This document shows positions 21,885 through 29,445 of a stretch of DNA of 34,770 nt, in pieces. Numbering within the stretch: position 1 is the stretch's first letter; each line of letters begins with the position of its first letter. Under the pieces are notes generated by a model. The model ran no database searches, was not told the origin of the DNA, and worked only from the letters and a program-made list of their open reading frames with translations. A program made the position numbers and the translations under genes. The stretch lies in contig NZ_JAGPXX010000047.1 in assembly GCF_018070345.1 (NCBI RefSeq), positions 1-34,770 of the forward strand, written 5' to 3'. The stretch is from Streptomyces sp. F63 (GTDB lineage: Bacteria; Actinomycetota; Actinomycetes; Streptomycetales; Streptomycetaceae).

Positions 21885-22187
21885 ATGACAGCCACGGAGA
21901 CCGGCGTGCACGGCTACAGCAAACAGAAGGACCAGCACCTCAAGCGGCTCCGCCGGATCGAGGGCCAGGTCCGCGGCCTCCAGCGGATGGTGGAGGAGGA
22001 CGTCTACTGCATCGACATACTCACCCAGGTCTCCGCCGGCACCAAGGCGCTCCAGTCCTTCGCACTTCAGCTCCTCGAAGAACACCTGCGGCACTGCGTC
22101 GCCGCGGCCGCCGCCGAGGGCGGCCCGGAGATCGACGCCAAGGTGGCCGAGGCGACCGCGGCCATCGCCCGCCTGCTCCGCACCTGA
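21885..22187 (+). CDS. csoR: CsoR family copper-sensing transcriptional repressor
   Basis: A 100-aa four-helix regulator. It holds the family core HLKRLRRIEGQVRGLQRMVEED. The Cu(I) ligands are recognisable: Cys in EDVYCIDIL, and His and Cys spaced by four in LLEEHLRHCV, the X-Cys-His-Cys pattern of true CsoR rather than RcnR/FrmR. Copper binding releases it from DNA, allowing copper resistance genes to be expressed. ATG 21885 has GGGAGGA upstream; an in-frame ATG at 21855 is less likely. The palindrome upstream suggests autoregulation. No copper ATPase or chaperone gene is adjacent, so its targets are elsewhere. Confidence 0.93.
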   Translation: MTATETGVHGYSKQKDQHLKRLRRIEGQVRGLQRMVEEDVYCIDILTQVSAGTKALQSFALQLLEEHLRHCVAAAAAEGGPEIDAKVAEATAAIARLLRT

Positions 22188-22322
22188 GAGCCGCCCGGAA
22201 GTGGCCGTACGGAGACACACGGAGAACGCACGGAGCGCCGCGTCCCGGACCGCGAGCGCGCCCGGGGCTCCGAGCACCCCGCAGCGGGCGCCGGCCGGGG
22301 CCGCACCGGGAGGCGACGGACG

Positions 22323-22523
22323 TCAGTCGCCCCTGGGAGCGATGCACCGGCCCCGCCGGCCCGGCGGTTTCCCGCCCACCTTGAGCACCTCGTCGATACG
22401 ATCCGGACTGAGCCGCTCCTCGACCGCCGCCGATGCCGCGATCATCAACTCCCCGCACAGTTCGATCTCGGCGAGGGCCAGATGGTCCTGGACCCTCCGG
22501 GTGATATGGCAGGACATCGACAC
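22323..22523 (-). CDS. 66-aa protein of unknown function
   Basis: A short protein reading MSMSCHITRRVQDHLALAEI, continuing ELCGELMIAASAAVEERLSP and ending in a basic GGKPPGRRGRC tail. It has two amphipathic helices and Cys at positions 5 and 23. GTG 22523 has a very strong ribosome site (GGAGGAGGAGGTGA) 8 nt upstream; ATG 22517 is an alternative. It sits between convergent csoR and the lipoprotein gene, on the same strand as the latter but after a terminator. I do not recognise a domain; the ribosome site and composition support a real gene. Confidence 0.6.
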   Translation of the reverse strand: MSMSCHITRRVQDHLALAEIELCGELMIAASAAVEERLSPDRIDEVLKVGGKPPGRRGRCIAPRGD

Positions 22524-22649
22524 CCGTGTCACCTCCTCCTCCACCAGCTCCGACCGCTCGTCCTCGCGCACAGCCCAGCGTAGGGAGCCGGACACACAGC
22601 GCGCATGGCACGGACGGACCATTTCCCCCCGCCCCACCGGGTACCCCCG

Positions 22650-22681
22650 CCCGTGCGCCGGGCGTACCCCCGGCGCACGGG
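22650..22681 (-). terminator. Terminator after the lipoprotein gene
   Basis: Perfect 13-bp stem CCCGTGCGCCGGG (22650-22662) / CCCGGCGCACGGG (22669-22681) with a 6-nt loop, 26 nt beyond the lipoprotein stop on the minus strand. Confidence 0.8.
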
Positions 22682-22706
22682 AACCACAGGGACCACGGAA
22701 GAGCCT

Positions 22707-23555
22707 TCAGGCACCGGTCACGGCGACCGCCCCGGAGTAGATGTCCCGCTCCGGCGGCAGCTCCACGTCCACCCGGGCACCGAAACCGTAGAGCACGGTC
22801 GTGGAGACCACCTGCAACTCGCCGCCGCCCCCGGGGACCTGCGACAAGGTGAAACGGTGCCGCACCTTCCGCAGCCGCCCCCGCTCGTCCAGAAAGACAT
22901 CGAACGGCACGGAACGGGCCCGGAAACCGCGCGCCGCGGCGAGAAGGGCACCGCGCACATGGGCCGCCTTCTCCGCGGCCCGGCGGATGTCCGCCGTGCC
23001 CCGGTAGTGACGGACGAGCGCGCCGTCCCCCTCCGCCCGGGCCTCGCCGACGTAGGTGACGCGGCGCGCGCCGCGCAGGAGCTCGGCCGCCGCCAGCGGA
23101 TCCGTGGCACCGCCCGTCACCAGATTCCCGTCGGCCAGCGCGGCGGTGTGGATCCGGACCCACTTGTCGGAAGGCACTCCCGCCCCGCGGTTCTTCAGAT
23201 ACAGCTCACCGGGGGCCAGGACCTCGGTGACCGGCCGGTGACCGGCCTCACCCGCCGCGTCCGCCGGCAGGACGACCCTCAGCCGGCCGAGGCGGGCACC
23301 GTAGTCGAACCCGCCCGAGCCGCGGATGGTGACCCGGGTGCCGCCGTTGGCCGTCTCCAGGGATGTCCGGGCCCGGGAGCTCCCGGACCGCACCAGCACA
23401 TCGGCGGTGCGCTGCACCAGGGCGAGATGGCGGGCGGCGGACCGCTCGTCGGCAGCCACCGTCCCCGGACCGGAACAGCCCGCCGTCAGGCCCGCCACCA
23501 GGCCGAGAGCGACGGCTCCGGCACCGCGCCCGCGCCCGCGCCACTGCACCACCAT
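22707..23555 (-). CDS. Secreted lipoprotein, LppX/LprAFG-like
   Basis: A 282-aa lipoprotein. The signal MVVQWRGRGRGAGAVALGL ends in lipobox LTAGC (Cys about 27). The mature part shows repeated strands with phrases such as VRIHTAALADGN, LYLKNRGAGVPSDKWVRI, VTYVGEARAEGDGALVRHYRGTAD and VPFDVFLDERGRLRKVRHRF. This is the layout of the half-barrel LppX/LprG-type or DUF-type lipoproteins that carry hydrophobic ligands between membrane and wall. ATG 23555 has GGGGGTG 8 nt upstream; the longer frame lacks a signal peptide context. It is divergent from a small leaderless gene. Ligand is unknown. Confidence 0.75.
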   Translation of the reverse strand: MVVQWRGRGRGAGAVALGLVAGLTAGCSGPGTVAADERSAARHLALVQRTADVLVRSGSSRARTSLETANGGTRVTIRGSGGFDYGARLGRLRVVLPADAAGEAGHRPVTEVLAPGELYLKNRGAGVPSDKWVRIHTAALADGNLVTGGATDPLAAAELLRGARRVTYVGEARAEGDGALVRHYRGTADIRRAAEKAAHVRGALLAAARGFRARSVPFDVFLDERGRLRKVRHRFTLSQVPGGGGELQVVSTTVLYGFGARVDVELPPERDIYSGAVAVTGA

Positions 23556-23643
23556 CGGCTGCGCACCCCCAGGAAACCCGCGGTAACTCGGTGATGTGCC
23601 AACGACCGTGCCCTGCGGGTCGTTACGGCGGTACCGTGGCGGT

Positions 23644-23844
23644 GTGCGCCGGCAAGTTCCTGAGGACCGCCCAGGGCGGGATGAGGACCATCTGACCGAG
23701 ACCACCGAGCGAGGGGCGTTCACCCTGGCCCGCTGCTCCTGCGGCTGGGCCGGCCCCGCGAGACGGGCCCGCGCGACGGCGAGGGCGGACGCTGCGGCGC
23801 ACCCCGGGGCCGCGACGCGGGACGCGACCGGGCCGGCGGCATGA
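23644..23844 (+). CDS. 66-aa protein with CSCGW (half zinc-ribbon) motif
   Basis: A small basic protein whose core is ERGAFTLARCSCGWAGPARR, followed by a helix ARATARADAAAH. The C-x-C-G-W-x-G-P-A-R-R knuckle followed by an R-x-R-A-x-x-D-A-x-x-H helix recurs in small Streptomyces proteins, and the Cys pair plus terminal His could bind metal. GTG 23644 is chosen because TACCGT (23632-23637) is a good -10 whose end is 6 nt before it and there is no ribosome site, suggesting a leaderless mRNA. It is divergent from the lipoprotein gene. Function is unknown. Confidence 0.55.
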   Translation: MRRQVPEDRPGRDEDHLTETTERGAFTLARCSCGWAGPARRARATARADAAAHPGAATRDATGPAA

Positions 23845-23952
23845 ACGCGTAACCGTCCGGTGGCGTTGCCGGACCGGGCCGGGCCTCACCGGGCCCGGGC
23901 GGGCGTGGGACCTCAGGACGCGCCGGGTCCAGCGCGCAGGGGCCGCGTCGGG

Positions 23953-24015
23953 CTCGGGCCGCGCCACTCGGGCCGCGCCACTCAGCCCGCGCCACGCAGG
24001 GCTCGGGCCGCGCCG
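23953..24015. repeat. 14-bp tandem repeat between convergent genes
   Basis: CTCGGGCCGCGCCA is repeated at 23953-23966 and 23967-23980 exactly, at 23981-23994 with two changes, and again at 24002-24015 with one change. The array ends 3 nt before the stop of the convergent PAP2 gene. Confidence 0.75.
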
Positions 24016-24018
24016 GGA

Positions 24019-24735
24019 TCAGGCCGCGAGGTTGCTCCGCTGGTCCTCCGCCGGGTGTGTGCCCGTCGAGCCGTCCCGGGGACCGGCCGCGCGGGCGCCG
24101 CGGCTCTGGACGAGCCAGCCGGCCCGGGAGCCCGCCACGGTGCGGGCCAGCGGGGTGAGCATGGCCATGGCGAGCGGTGCGAGCAGCAGCGTGACCGCCG
24201 TGCCGAGAGCGAAGCCGCCGATCACATCGGTCGGGTAGTGCACGCCCATGTAGATCCGGCAGAAACCCGCGAGCACCGCGAGGGCGATGGCGGCCACTCC
24301 GAACCTGCGGTGGACGACGAAGACGCCGACCGCCATCGCCATCGCCATCGTGGAGTGGTCGCTGACGAAGGAGTAGTCGGTCTTCCCCTCCACCAGGACC
24401 TTGATCCCCTGGTGGTCAAGGAAGGGTCTGGGGCGTTCGACGAAGTTGCGGATCGGAATGTTGATCAGCAGCGCCAGGCCGGTGGCGAGCGGCGCCCAGA
24501 CGAGACCGGCCACGGCGGGCGGCGCGTCCGCCCGCTTCCTGACGGACCACCAGCACCAGAGGACCAGTAGCAGCAGGGCGAAGACGGTGCCGTACTCGCC
24601 GGTCCACTCCATGACCCGGTCGAACCAGTGCGGGGTGCCGGCCGTGAGGCCGTTGATGTCGTAGAGCAGGTCCACATCGGTGCCCGGCTCTCCCGTGGTC
24701 CCCGACGCCGGTGACCCCGCCTCCAGTCCAGCCAT
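24019..24735 (-). CDS. PAP2 family membrane phosphatase
   Basis: A 238-aa integral membrane phosphatase with about five helices. The active-site motifs are RNFVERPRP (C1, with Arg for the usual Lys), SDHSTMAMAM (C2, variant of PSGH) and RIYMGVHYPTDVIGG (C3, with catalytic His and Asp). These face the outside in undecaprenyl-pyrophosphate or lipid phosphatases of the BcrC/PgpB type. It probably recycles C55-PP or dephosphorylates a lipid phosphate, or confers bacitracin tolerance; which cannot be told. ATG 24735 has AAGGGACC upstream. The C-terminal 45 residues are a disordered cytoplasmic tail. Confidence 0.88.
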   Translation of the reverse strand: MAGLEAGSPASGTTGEPGTDVDLLYDINGLTAGTPHWFDRVMEWTGEYGTVFALLLLVLWCWWSVRKRADAPPAVAGLVWAPLATGLALLINIPIRNFVERPRPFLDHQGIKVLVEGKTDYSFVSDHSTMAMAMAVGVFVVHRRFGVAAIALAVLAGFCRIYMGVHYPTDVIGGFALGTAVTLLLAPLAMAMLTPLARTVAGSRAGWLVQSRGARAAGPRDGSTGTHPAEDQRSNLAA

Positions 24736-25030
24736 GTGCCACGGTCCCTTGTCTCTAGCGCTTGCTCATGTCCGTATCGATCCGCCGCCCCCGTCAGAAA
24801 GATGGAGTCGCCTCCCGCTGTCCCGGCCGGAGAACGGCGGGGACGGGCCCGGTGTTCCGCTCTCCACCCACCGGCCATCAGGCTGTTATCGAAGGGTGAT
24901 CCATCGCCGCGGCCCGGCGGAGAGCCAGGAGGCGCGGTCTCGTCCGTCACTCTACGGGCCGTCAGCCCTCGGCCCGAGGTGCCGCCGCCGGACGGCCCGC
25001 GCGCCTTCCGCGGCGACGTCCTCCGCTGGG
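24736..25030. other. Intergenic between PAP2 and the SLT-NlpC gene
   Basis: About 295 bases. It must hold the minus-strand promoter of the PAP2 gene. The open frames are shadows without ribosome sites. I see no RNA gene, repeat or operator here. Confidence 0.4.
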
Positions 25031-25056
25031 GGTCTGCCGGTCCTGACCGGCAGACC
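25031..25056 (-). terminator. Terminator after the SLT-NlpC/P60 gene
   Basis: Perfect 11-bp stem GGTCTGCCGGT (25031-25041) / ACCGGCAGACC (25046-25056), loop CCTG. It starts 1 nt past the TAA stop of the minus-strand gene. Confidence 0.85.
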
Positions 25057-25057
25057 T

Positions 25058-26059
25058 TTAGGCGGAACCCCGCCGGGGCAGGGCCTTCGCGCCGTCCTCG
25101 GTCACCCTCGTGGCACCGAAGTAGTCCGGGCTGTCGATCTTGTCGTAACGGATCTCGGCGCCGGTGTAGGGCGCATTGATCATATAGCCGCCGCCGACGT
25201 AGATCCCCACGTGCCGGATGGCCCGAGAGTTCGTCAGATCGTCGGAGAAGAAGACGAGATCGCCGGGGAGCAACTCGTCCCGCGAGGGGTGCGGCCCGGC
25301 GTTGTACTGGTCGTTGGCCACCCGCGGCAGCTCGATCCCGACACTCGCGTACGCCGCCTTCGTCAGCCCCGAGCAGTCGAACCGCCCGCCGTCCTCCGCC
25401 GTCCCGTCACCACCCCAGAGATACGGGGTCCCCAGCTTGTCCTTCGCGTAGTAGATCGCCCCTCCCGCCTGCTCCGACGCCGGCACCTCGGCAGCCGGCG
25501 CCTCAAAACTCTTCGCGAGGGTCGTGATCCGCTTCACATAGTTCCGCGTCTCCTGGTACGGCGGCACTCCGCGGTACTTGAGCACCGCGTACGGGCCGGC
25601 GTTGTACGCCGCCAGCATGTTCGCCGTCGGGTCCCCCGGCGCGTCCTTGACGTAACCGGCCAGCTTGCAGTCGTACAGGGCCGCCGACGGAATGGCGTCC
25701 TCCGGGTCCCAGACATCCGCCCGGCCGTCACCGTTCGCGTCCACCCCGTGCGCCGACCAGGTGCCCGGGATGAACTGCGCGATGCCCCGCGCCGCCGCCG
25801 GGCTCTGCGCCCTCGGATTCCAGCCGCTCTCCTGGTACAGCTGCGCCGCCAGCAGGGACGGGCTGATCTCCGGGCAGCGCCGGCCCCACTGGTCCACCAG
25901 CGTCCGGTACGCGGCCGGGACGGCGTTCTCCGCCAGCCCGCGCGCACTGCCGCCGCCGACGAGGCTCGACGCCGCGGTGTAGACCCCGACCACCAGCAAT
26001 CCGAGGAAGCACGAGATCAGCCCGAAACCGACGCCGACGCCCAGCCAGACCTTCCGCAT
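25058..26059 (-). CDS. Bifunctional lytic transglycosylase-NlpC/P60 wall hydrolase (VirB1/CwlT-like)
   Basis: A 333-aa membrane-anchored hydrolase. Helix VWLGVGVGFGLISCFLGLLVVGV (4-26) anchors it. An SLT domain follows (about 45-180) with catalytic Glu77 in YQESGWNPRA, GIAQFIPGTW and AYNAGP. A C-terminal NlpC/P60 domain (about 198-325) has Cys229 in FDCSGLTKAAY and His283 in RHVGIYVGGG; the usual third His is Asn295 (MINAPYTG). One enzyme thus cuts both glycan and stem peptide, as CwlT of ICEBs1 and TcpG-type proteins do to let a type IV channel cross the wall. It is divergent from the secretion genes starting at 26754, with DUF397 between. ATG 26059 is chosen to give a short anchor. Confidence 0.9.
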   Translation of the reverse strand: MRKVWLGVGVGFGLISCFLGLLVVGVYTAASSLVGGGSARGLAENAVPAAYRTLVDQWGRRCPEISPSLLAAQLYQESGWNPRAQSPAAARGIAQFIPGTWSAHGVDANGDGRADVWDPEDAIPSAALYDCKLAGYVKDAPGDPTANMLAAYNAGPYAVLKYRGVPPYQETRNYVKRITTLAKSFEAPAAEVPASEQAGGAIYYAKDKLGTPYLWGGDGTAEDGGRFDCSGLTKAAYASVGIELPRVANDQYNAGPHPSRDELLPGDLVFFSDDLTNSRAIRHVGIYVGGGYMINAPYTGAEIRYDKIDSPDYFGATRVTEDGAKALPRRGSA

Positions 26060-26314
26060 GCCTCCACCATTCCCCAAAAGCCGGGATTCCAGCGGCTGTT
26101 CGACGCTGAACGGTACAGCCGGTCCGCCACCGCCCGCGACGGCGCACCGGGGGTCACGCTCGAACACCAGGGCGCATGGGCGGGGTCACGGAGGCAGACC
26201 CCCGGGTCGCCCTTGACCTGGAACCGGCGGCGCGGTCCCATGCGGGGGGGGAGACCCGGGACCGGCACCCGGAGAACGCCGGGCCGGGCCGACGGTACGT
26301 CAAGGAAGGACATC

Positions 26315-26515
26315 ATGCCGGAACTCGCCTGGCAGCGGCCGAGCTTCGTCGAGGACGGGCAGGAGGAGTACCTGGAGGTGGCCGTCGGGCCCGACGGGAT
26401 GGTGCACATCAGACAGAGCACCAGCCCCGACGAGATCGTGACCACCACTCCCGCCAAGTGGGACGCCTGGGTGAAGGGCGTCAAGGCTGGTGAGTTCGAC
26501 CACTTCGTGGAGTGA
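26315..26515 (+). CDS. DUF397 domain protein
   Basis: A 66-aa protein starting MPELAWQRPSF, with EEYLEVAVGPDGMVHIRQST and a C-terminal TTTPAKWDAWVKGVKAGEFDH. The pattern W-x-x-S/P-S/F...V/L-E-V-A...I-R-x-S...P-x-x-W-x-x-F/W-x-x-x-x-K-x-G-x-F/L-D is that of DUF397, usually partnered with an XRE regulator in streptomycetes. Strong ribosome site AAGGAAGGA precedes the ATG. No XRE gene is beside it. It may regulate the secretion locus or simply be an insertion between the wall hydrolase and the VirB2-like gene. Confidence 0.85.
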   Translation: MPELAWQRPSFVEDGQEEYLEVAVGPDGMVHIRQSTSPDEIVTTTPAKWDAWVKGVKAGEFDHFVE

Positions 26516-26753
26516 TCGCCGGTCAAAGACCGTTGCCGGACGTCACCCACCGTGATACACAGAGTGACGAAAGGCGGCTCATCCGGCACGGCGGGTGACC
26601 CTCGGTCCTCCAACTCCCGCAGATCCGCGCGGGATCCGCCAACAAATGCCATCAAGGCGACGCCCACCGGCGGAATCGTCAGCGAAGATAGAGAACGGAC
26701 CCGTGCCATCCGGCAGGGGCGCACAACTACCCACTGGGGCGGTGACATTCACC

Positions 26754-27062
26754 ATGTTCCTGGCAGCCGAAAAGGGCGACATCACCACCATCATCGGCGG
26801 CATCGCTCCCGACTGGGGGCCGTTCGGGAGTCTGGGCAACGAGGCCCGCATCATGATCGAGGTCGTGATGGCGGTCGCCATCCTCCTCTGCCTGGGCATC
26901 GCGATCTGGGGCGCCGCCAAGCAGCGCATCGGAGCCACGGCACTACGTGACACCTTCAGCGCGGAACAGGGCAAGGGGCTGATCGTCGCCGGGCTCACCG
27001 GCGTCTTCATCATCGGCTCCCTCGGCACCCTGTTCACCATCGTCTACGGCATGGCCGTGTAG
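26754..27062 (+). CDS. Two-helix membrane peptide, VirB2/pilin-like
   Basis: A 102-aa protein. After a 30-residue N-terminus (EKGDITTIIGGIAPDWGPFG) come helix 1, RIMIEVVMAVAILLCLGIAIWG, a basic cytoplasmic loop AAKQRIGATALRDTF, and helix 2, LIVAGLTGVFIIGSLGTLF. Size and two-helix hairpin topology match VirB2/TrbC-type pilins and the PrgH/J-like small subunits of Gram-positive type IV systems; no cleaved signal is evident. It is the first plus-strand gene of the secretion locus after DUF397. ATG 26754 is chosen because GGTGA stands 8 nt upstream; GTG 26742 would add four residues. The role is inferred from topology and position only. Confidence 0.6.
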   Translation: MFLAAEKGDITTIIGGIAPDWGPFGSLGNEARIMIEVVMAVAILLCLGIAIWGAAKQRIGATALRDTFSAEQGKGLIVAGLTGVFIIGSLGTLFTIVYGMAV

Positions 27063-27311
27063 CGGCGCCCCGGCCCGCCCGCGCGTCCGTGACCCCGGCG
27101 CACGCTCCCCCGGCCCCTCGACGGGAGCGGCGCGTCCCGGTGCCCCCTCCCACCCATCCGTCGTGCCCACCGGCAGAGGTTGCGTCCTTCTGATGTCCAC
27201 TCACCACACCCCGCCCCGGCGGAAGACCCCGGGGCCGGTGCCGCACCCCCACCCCTTCGGCCTTGCCGGCGGCACGTGCCCCGGGGCCGGCCCCGAGAGG
27301 TCGTGTCCCGC

Positions 27312-28154
27312 ATGAGCCACGGCGACGGCGGATACCACGGCGACCACCCGGGCGACGGCCCCGGCGGTCACCGGACACGCACCCGGCTGCCCGACGAGCC
27401 GGGCACCGGCGCCTACAGCCGAGGACGCCGCCCCTCCCGCTCCCCGCGCGGACTCGTCGGCGTCGTCGGGGTGGTCGTCCTGCTGATCGCCGCCATCGCC
27501 TTCGCCAACCGCGGCGACGGCGGCGGGGAGGGCTCCGGAGACGGCGGCAAGGGCGGTCCGGCCGCCCGGGCGACGGCACCCACCGGCGAACGCCCGGTGA
27601 CGGGCTCCGAGGCAGGCATCGCCACGGGCTTCCCCCGTACCGAACAGGGCGCGGAATCGGCGGCGGCCAACTACGCGGTGGCACTGAGCGGGGACGGGAT
27701 GTTCCGCGAGGACGCCCGCCGAAAGATTGTCGACACCATCGCAGCGGAATCGTCACGCGAGCGGATACAGCGCGACCTCGATCGCGCCTACAACGAGAAG
27801 TTCCTGGAGACGGTGGGCCTGAAGCCGGACGGCTCGGCGCCCGAGGGCATGACCTTCGTCAACCGCACCATCCCCGTCGGCACCAGATTGACCGGCTACG
27901 GCAGTGGAGACGCCACCGTCGAGGTCTGGTCCACCAGCCTCTTCGGCTTGGCCGGGGAGGGCTCGAGAAGACCCGTGGCGGACAGCTGGTTCACGATCAC
28001 CATCCAGTTGGTGTGGACCGGCGGGGACTGGAAGGTCGCATCGCACTCCCAGAAGAGCGGTCCGGCTCCGGTCCGCAGCGACACGACGGCCTCGGGGGCC
28101 GAGGAGATCGCCGAGGCGGTCGAAGGGTACGGAGGATTCACCTATGCCCGGTAA
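27312..28154 (+). CDS. Bitopic protein with NTF2-like exterior domain, VirB8/TcpC-like
   Basis: A 280-aa protein. About 47 cytoplasmic, Gly/His/Arg-rich residues precede one helix, LVGVVGVVVLLIAAIAFA (48-65), and an outside domain of about 200 residues after a Gly/Pro linker. The latter has ESAAANYAVALSGDGMF, a helix RERIQRDLDRAYNEKFLETV, and strands ATVEVWSTSLFG and WFTITIQLVWTGGDWKV. The N-in topology plus a VEVW...WT-G-x-W-K-V sheet is that of VirB8/TcpC/TraM-like NTF2 folds that scaffold type IV channels. ATG 27312 is preceded by GAGAGG 11 nt away; GTG 27303 is an alternative. Its end overlaps the next gene by 11 bases. Confidence 0.7.
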   Translation: MSHGDGGYHGDHPGDGPGGHRTRTRLPDEPGTGAYSRGRRPSRSPRGLVGVVGVVVLLIAAIAFANRGDGGGEGSGDGGKGGPAARATAPTGERPVTGSEAGIATGFPRTEQGAESAAANYAVALSGDGMFREDARRKIVDTIAAESSRERIQRDLDRAYNEKFLETVGLKPDGSAPEGMTFVNRTIPVGTRLTGYGSGDATVEVWSTSLFGLAGEGSRRPVADSWFTITIQLVWTGGDWKVASHSQKSGPAPVRSDTTASGAEEIAEAVEGYGGFTYAR

Positions 28155-29445
28155 CCACCGGCGACGGGCCATTGCGACCCTGTCGCTGCTCGCCGCCTCG
28201 CCGGCAGCCGCCCTGCTGCTCCCCGGCCGGGCCTTCGCCGAACCGAGTCCAGCCCCCGGCGACGACGAGTCTTCCTGCGAACGACTCGTTCCCGGCCAGG
28301 CAGGAGAATTCTGCGACGGGGAAGGCGGCCGCACCCCCGCCGACTCCCTGTCCAACCCCCTCGACCCCCTCTCCTCCCTCGCCAAGGGCTGCGCCGACGC
28401 CGCCGCCTTCGTGGTCGACAAGCTCTCCGAGGCGGTGGAGAAGACCACCGAGGTCGACTTCACCAACGCCGAGTTCCTCAAGCAGTACGCCGTCGTCTTC
28501 GCCGTCTCCGCCGTGCTCACCGTCCTCCTCTGGCTGTTCGCGGTCGCCAAGCGCGCCATCCGCGGTGTGCCGTTCACCGAGGCGGTCACCGAGGCCGTCG
28601 GCTTCCTCTGGCTCACCGTCCTGGCCTCCGCCTTCACCCCGCTGATCCTCTACACGGTGGTCTCCGCGACCGACGGCCTCACCGAGGTGATCGCCTCCGG
28701 CACGTCCGAGGACACGAACACCTTCTTCGGCTCCTTTTCCGAGGCGCTGAAGAAGGGCGAGGACATCGGCGGCGGACCGATCATGCTGATCATCGTCAGC
28801 CTGGTCTCCGTGCTCGCCGCGGGCATCCTCTACCTCGAACTCGTCATCCGGGCCGCGCTCCTCTACGCCGGCGCCCTGCTCGGCGTCGTCGTCTACGCCG
28901 GGCTGGTCGACAAGAACATGTGGGGCCACGTCCGCCGCTGGGCGGGCATCATGATCGCTGTCATCCTCGTCAAGCCCGTCATCGTCATCGTGCTCGGGCT
29001 GGCCGGCGCCCTCAGCGCCAGCGAGGACGGCCCCAACGCCTTCTCCGCGGTGGTCTCCGGCCTCGCCATCATCCTGCTGGCCATCTTCGCCAGCGCGATG
29101 ATCTACCGCTTCGTCCCCGGTTTCGGTGACGACATCGTCTCCGCCCGCACCAACCGCAAGGCGGCCACCGACGGCTCCCAGGCGGCCGCTCTGATCTCCT
29201 CGCCGGCCGCCCTGGTCAAGCAGGGGATCAAGACCCACAGCAGCCGCGGCGGCGGAGGCGGCGGCGAGGCCCCGGCGCCCTCCCGGCCCGAGCCCCGGCC
29301 GGCTTCCGCAGTCGCCGGCGGCGTCGCCGCCCACAGCTCGCGCGGCGGCTCGTCCCGTGGAACGGGCGGCAGTACACCGGCCGCGGCCGTGCCCCGCGCA
29401 CGCGACCGGGCCACCGGCAATTCCCCAGGAGGTGAGCGGGCGTGA
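28144..29445 (+). CDS. Polytopic membrane protein, VirB6/TrbL-like
   Basis: A 433-aa protein with a signal peptide (ATLSLLAASPAAALLLPGRAFA), an outside segment with two Cys (SSCERL and EFCDGEG), then about six helices, e.g. AVVFAVSAVLTVLLWLFAVA, LWLTVLASAFTPLILYTVV, IIVSLVSVLAAGILYLELVI, IMIAVILVKPVIVIVLGLAG and VVSGLAIILLAIFASAMIY. A cytoplasmic tail of about 100 residues is Gly/Ser/Arg/Pro-rich. VirB6/TrbL channel proteins share the polytopic core and long tail; the LVIRAALLYAGALLGVVV segment resembles their central motif. It has GGAGG before the ATG, overlaps the VirB8-like gene, and its stop overlaps the next start (GTGA), so all are translationally coupled. Confidence 0.75.
   Translation: MPGNHRRRAIATLSLLAASPAAALLLPGRAFAEPSPAPGDDESSCERLVPGQAGEFCDGEGGRTPADSLSNPLDPLSSLAKGCADAAAFVVDKLSEAVEKTTEVDFTNAEFLKQYAVVFAVSAVLTVLLWLFAVAKRAIRGVPFTEAVTEAVGFLWLTVLASAFTPLILYTVVSATDGLTEVIASGTSEDTNTFFGSFSEALKKGEDIGGGPIMLIIVSLVSVLAAGILYLELVIRAALLYAGALLGVVVYAGLVDKNMWGHVRRWAGIMIAVILVKPVIVIVLGLAGALSASEDGPNAFSAVVSGLAIILLAIFASAMIYRFVPGFGDDIVSARTNRKAATDGSQAAALISSPAALVKQGIKTHSSRGGGGGGEAPAPSRPEPRPASAVAGGVAAHSSRGGSSRGTGGSTPAAAVPRARDRATGNSPGGERA

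Noticed and set aside
27193..27315. 40-codon frame whose TGA overlaps the VirB8-like ATG
   Set aside because: It is Pro/His-rich without domain or helix, and its nearest purine run is about 15 nt upstream. The ATGA overlap can occur by chance.
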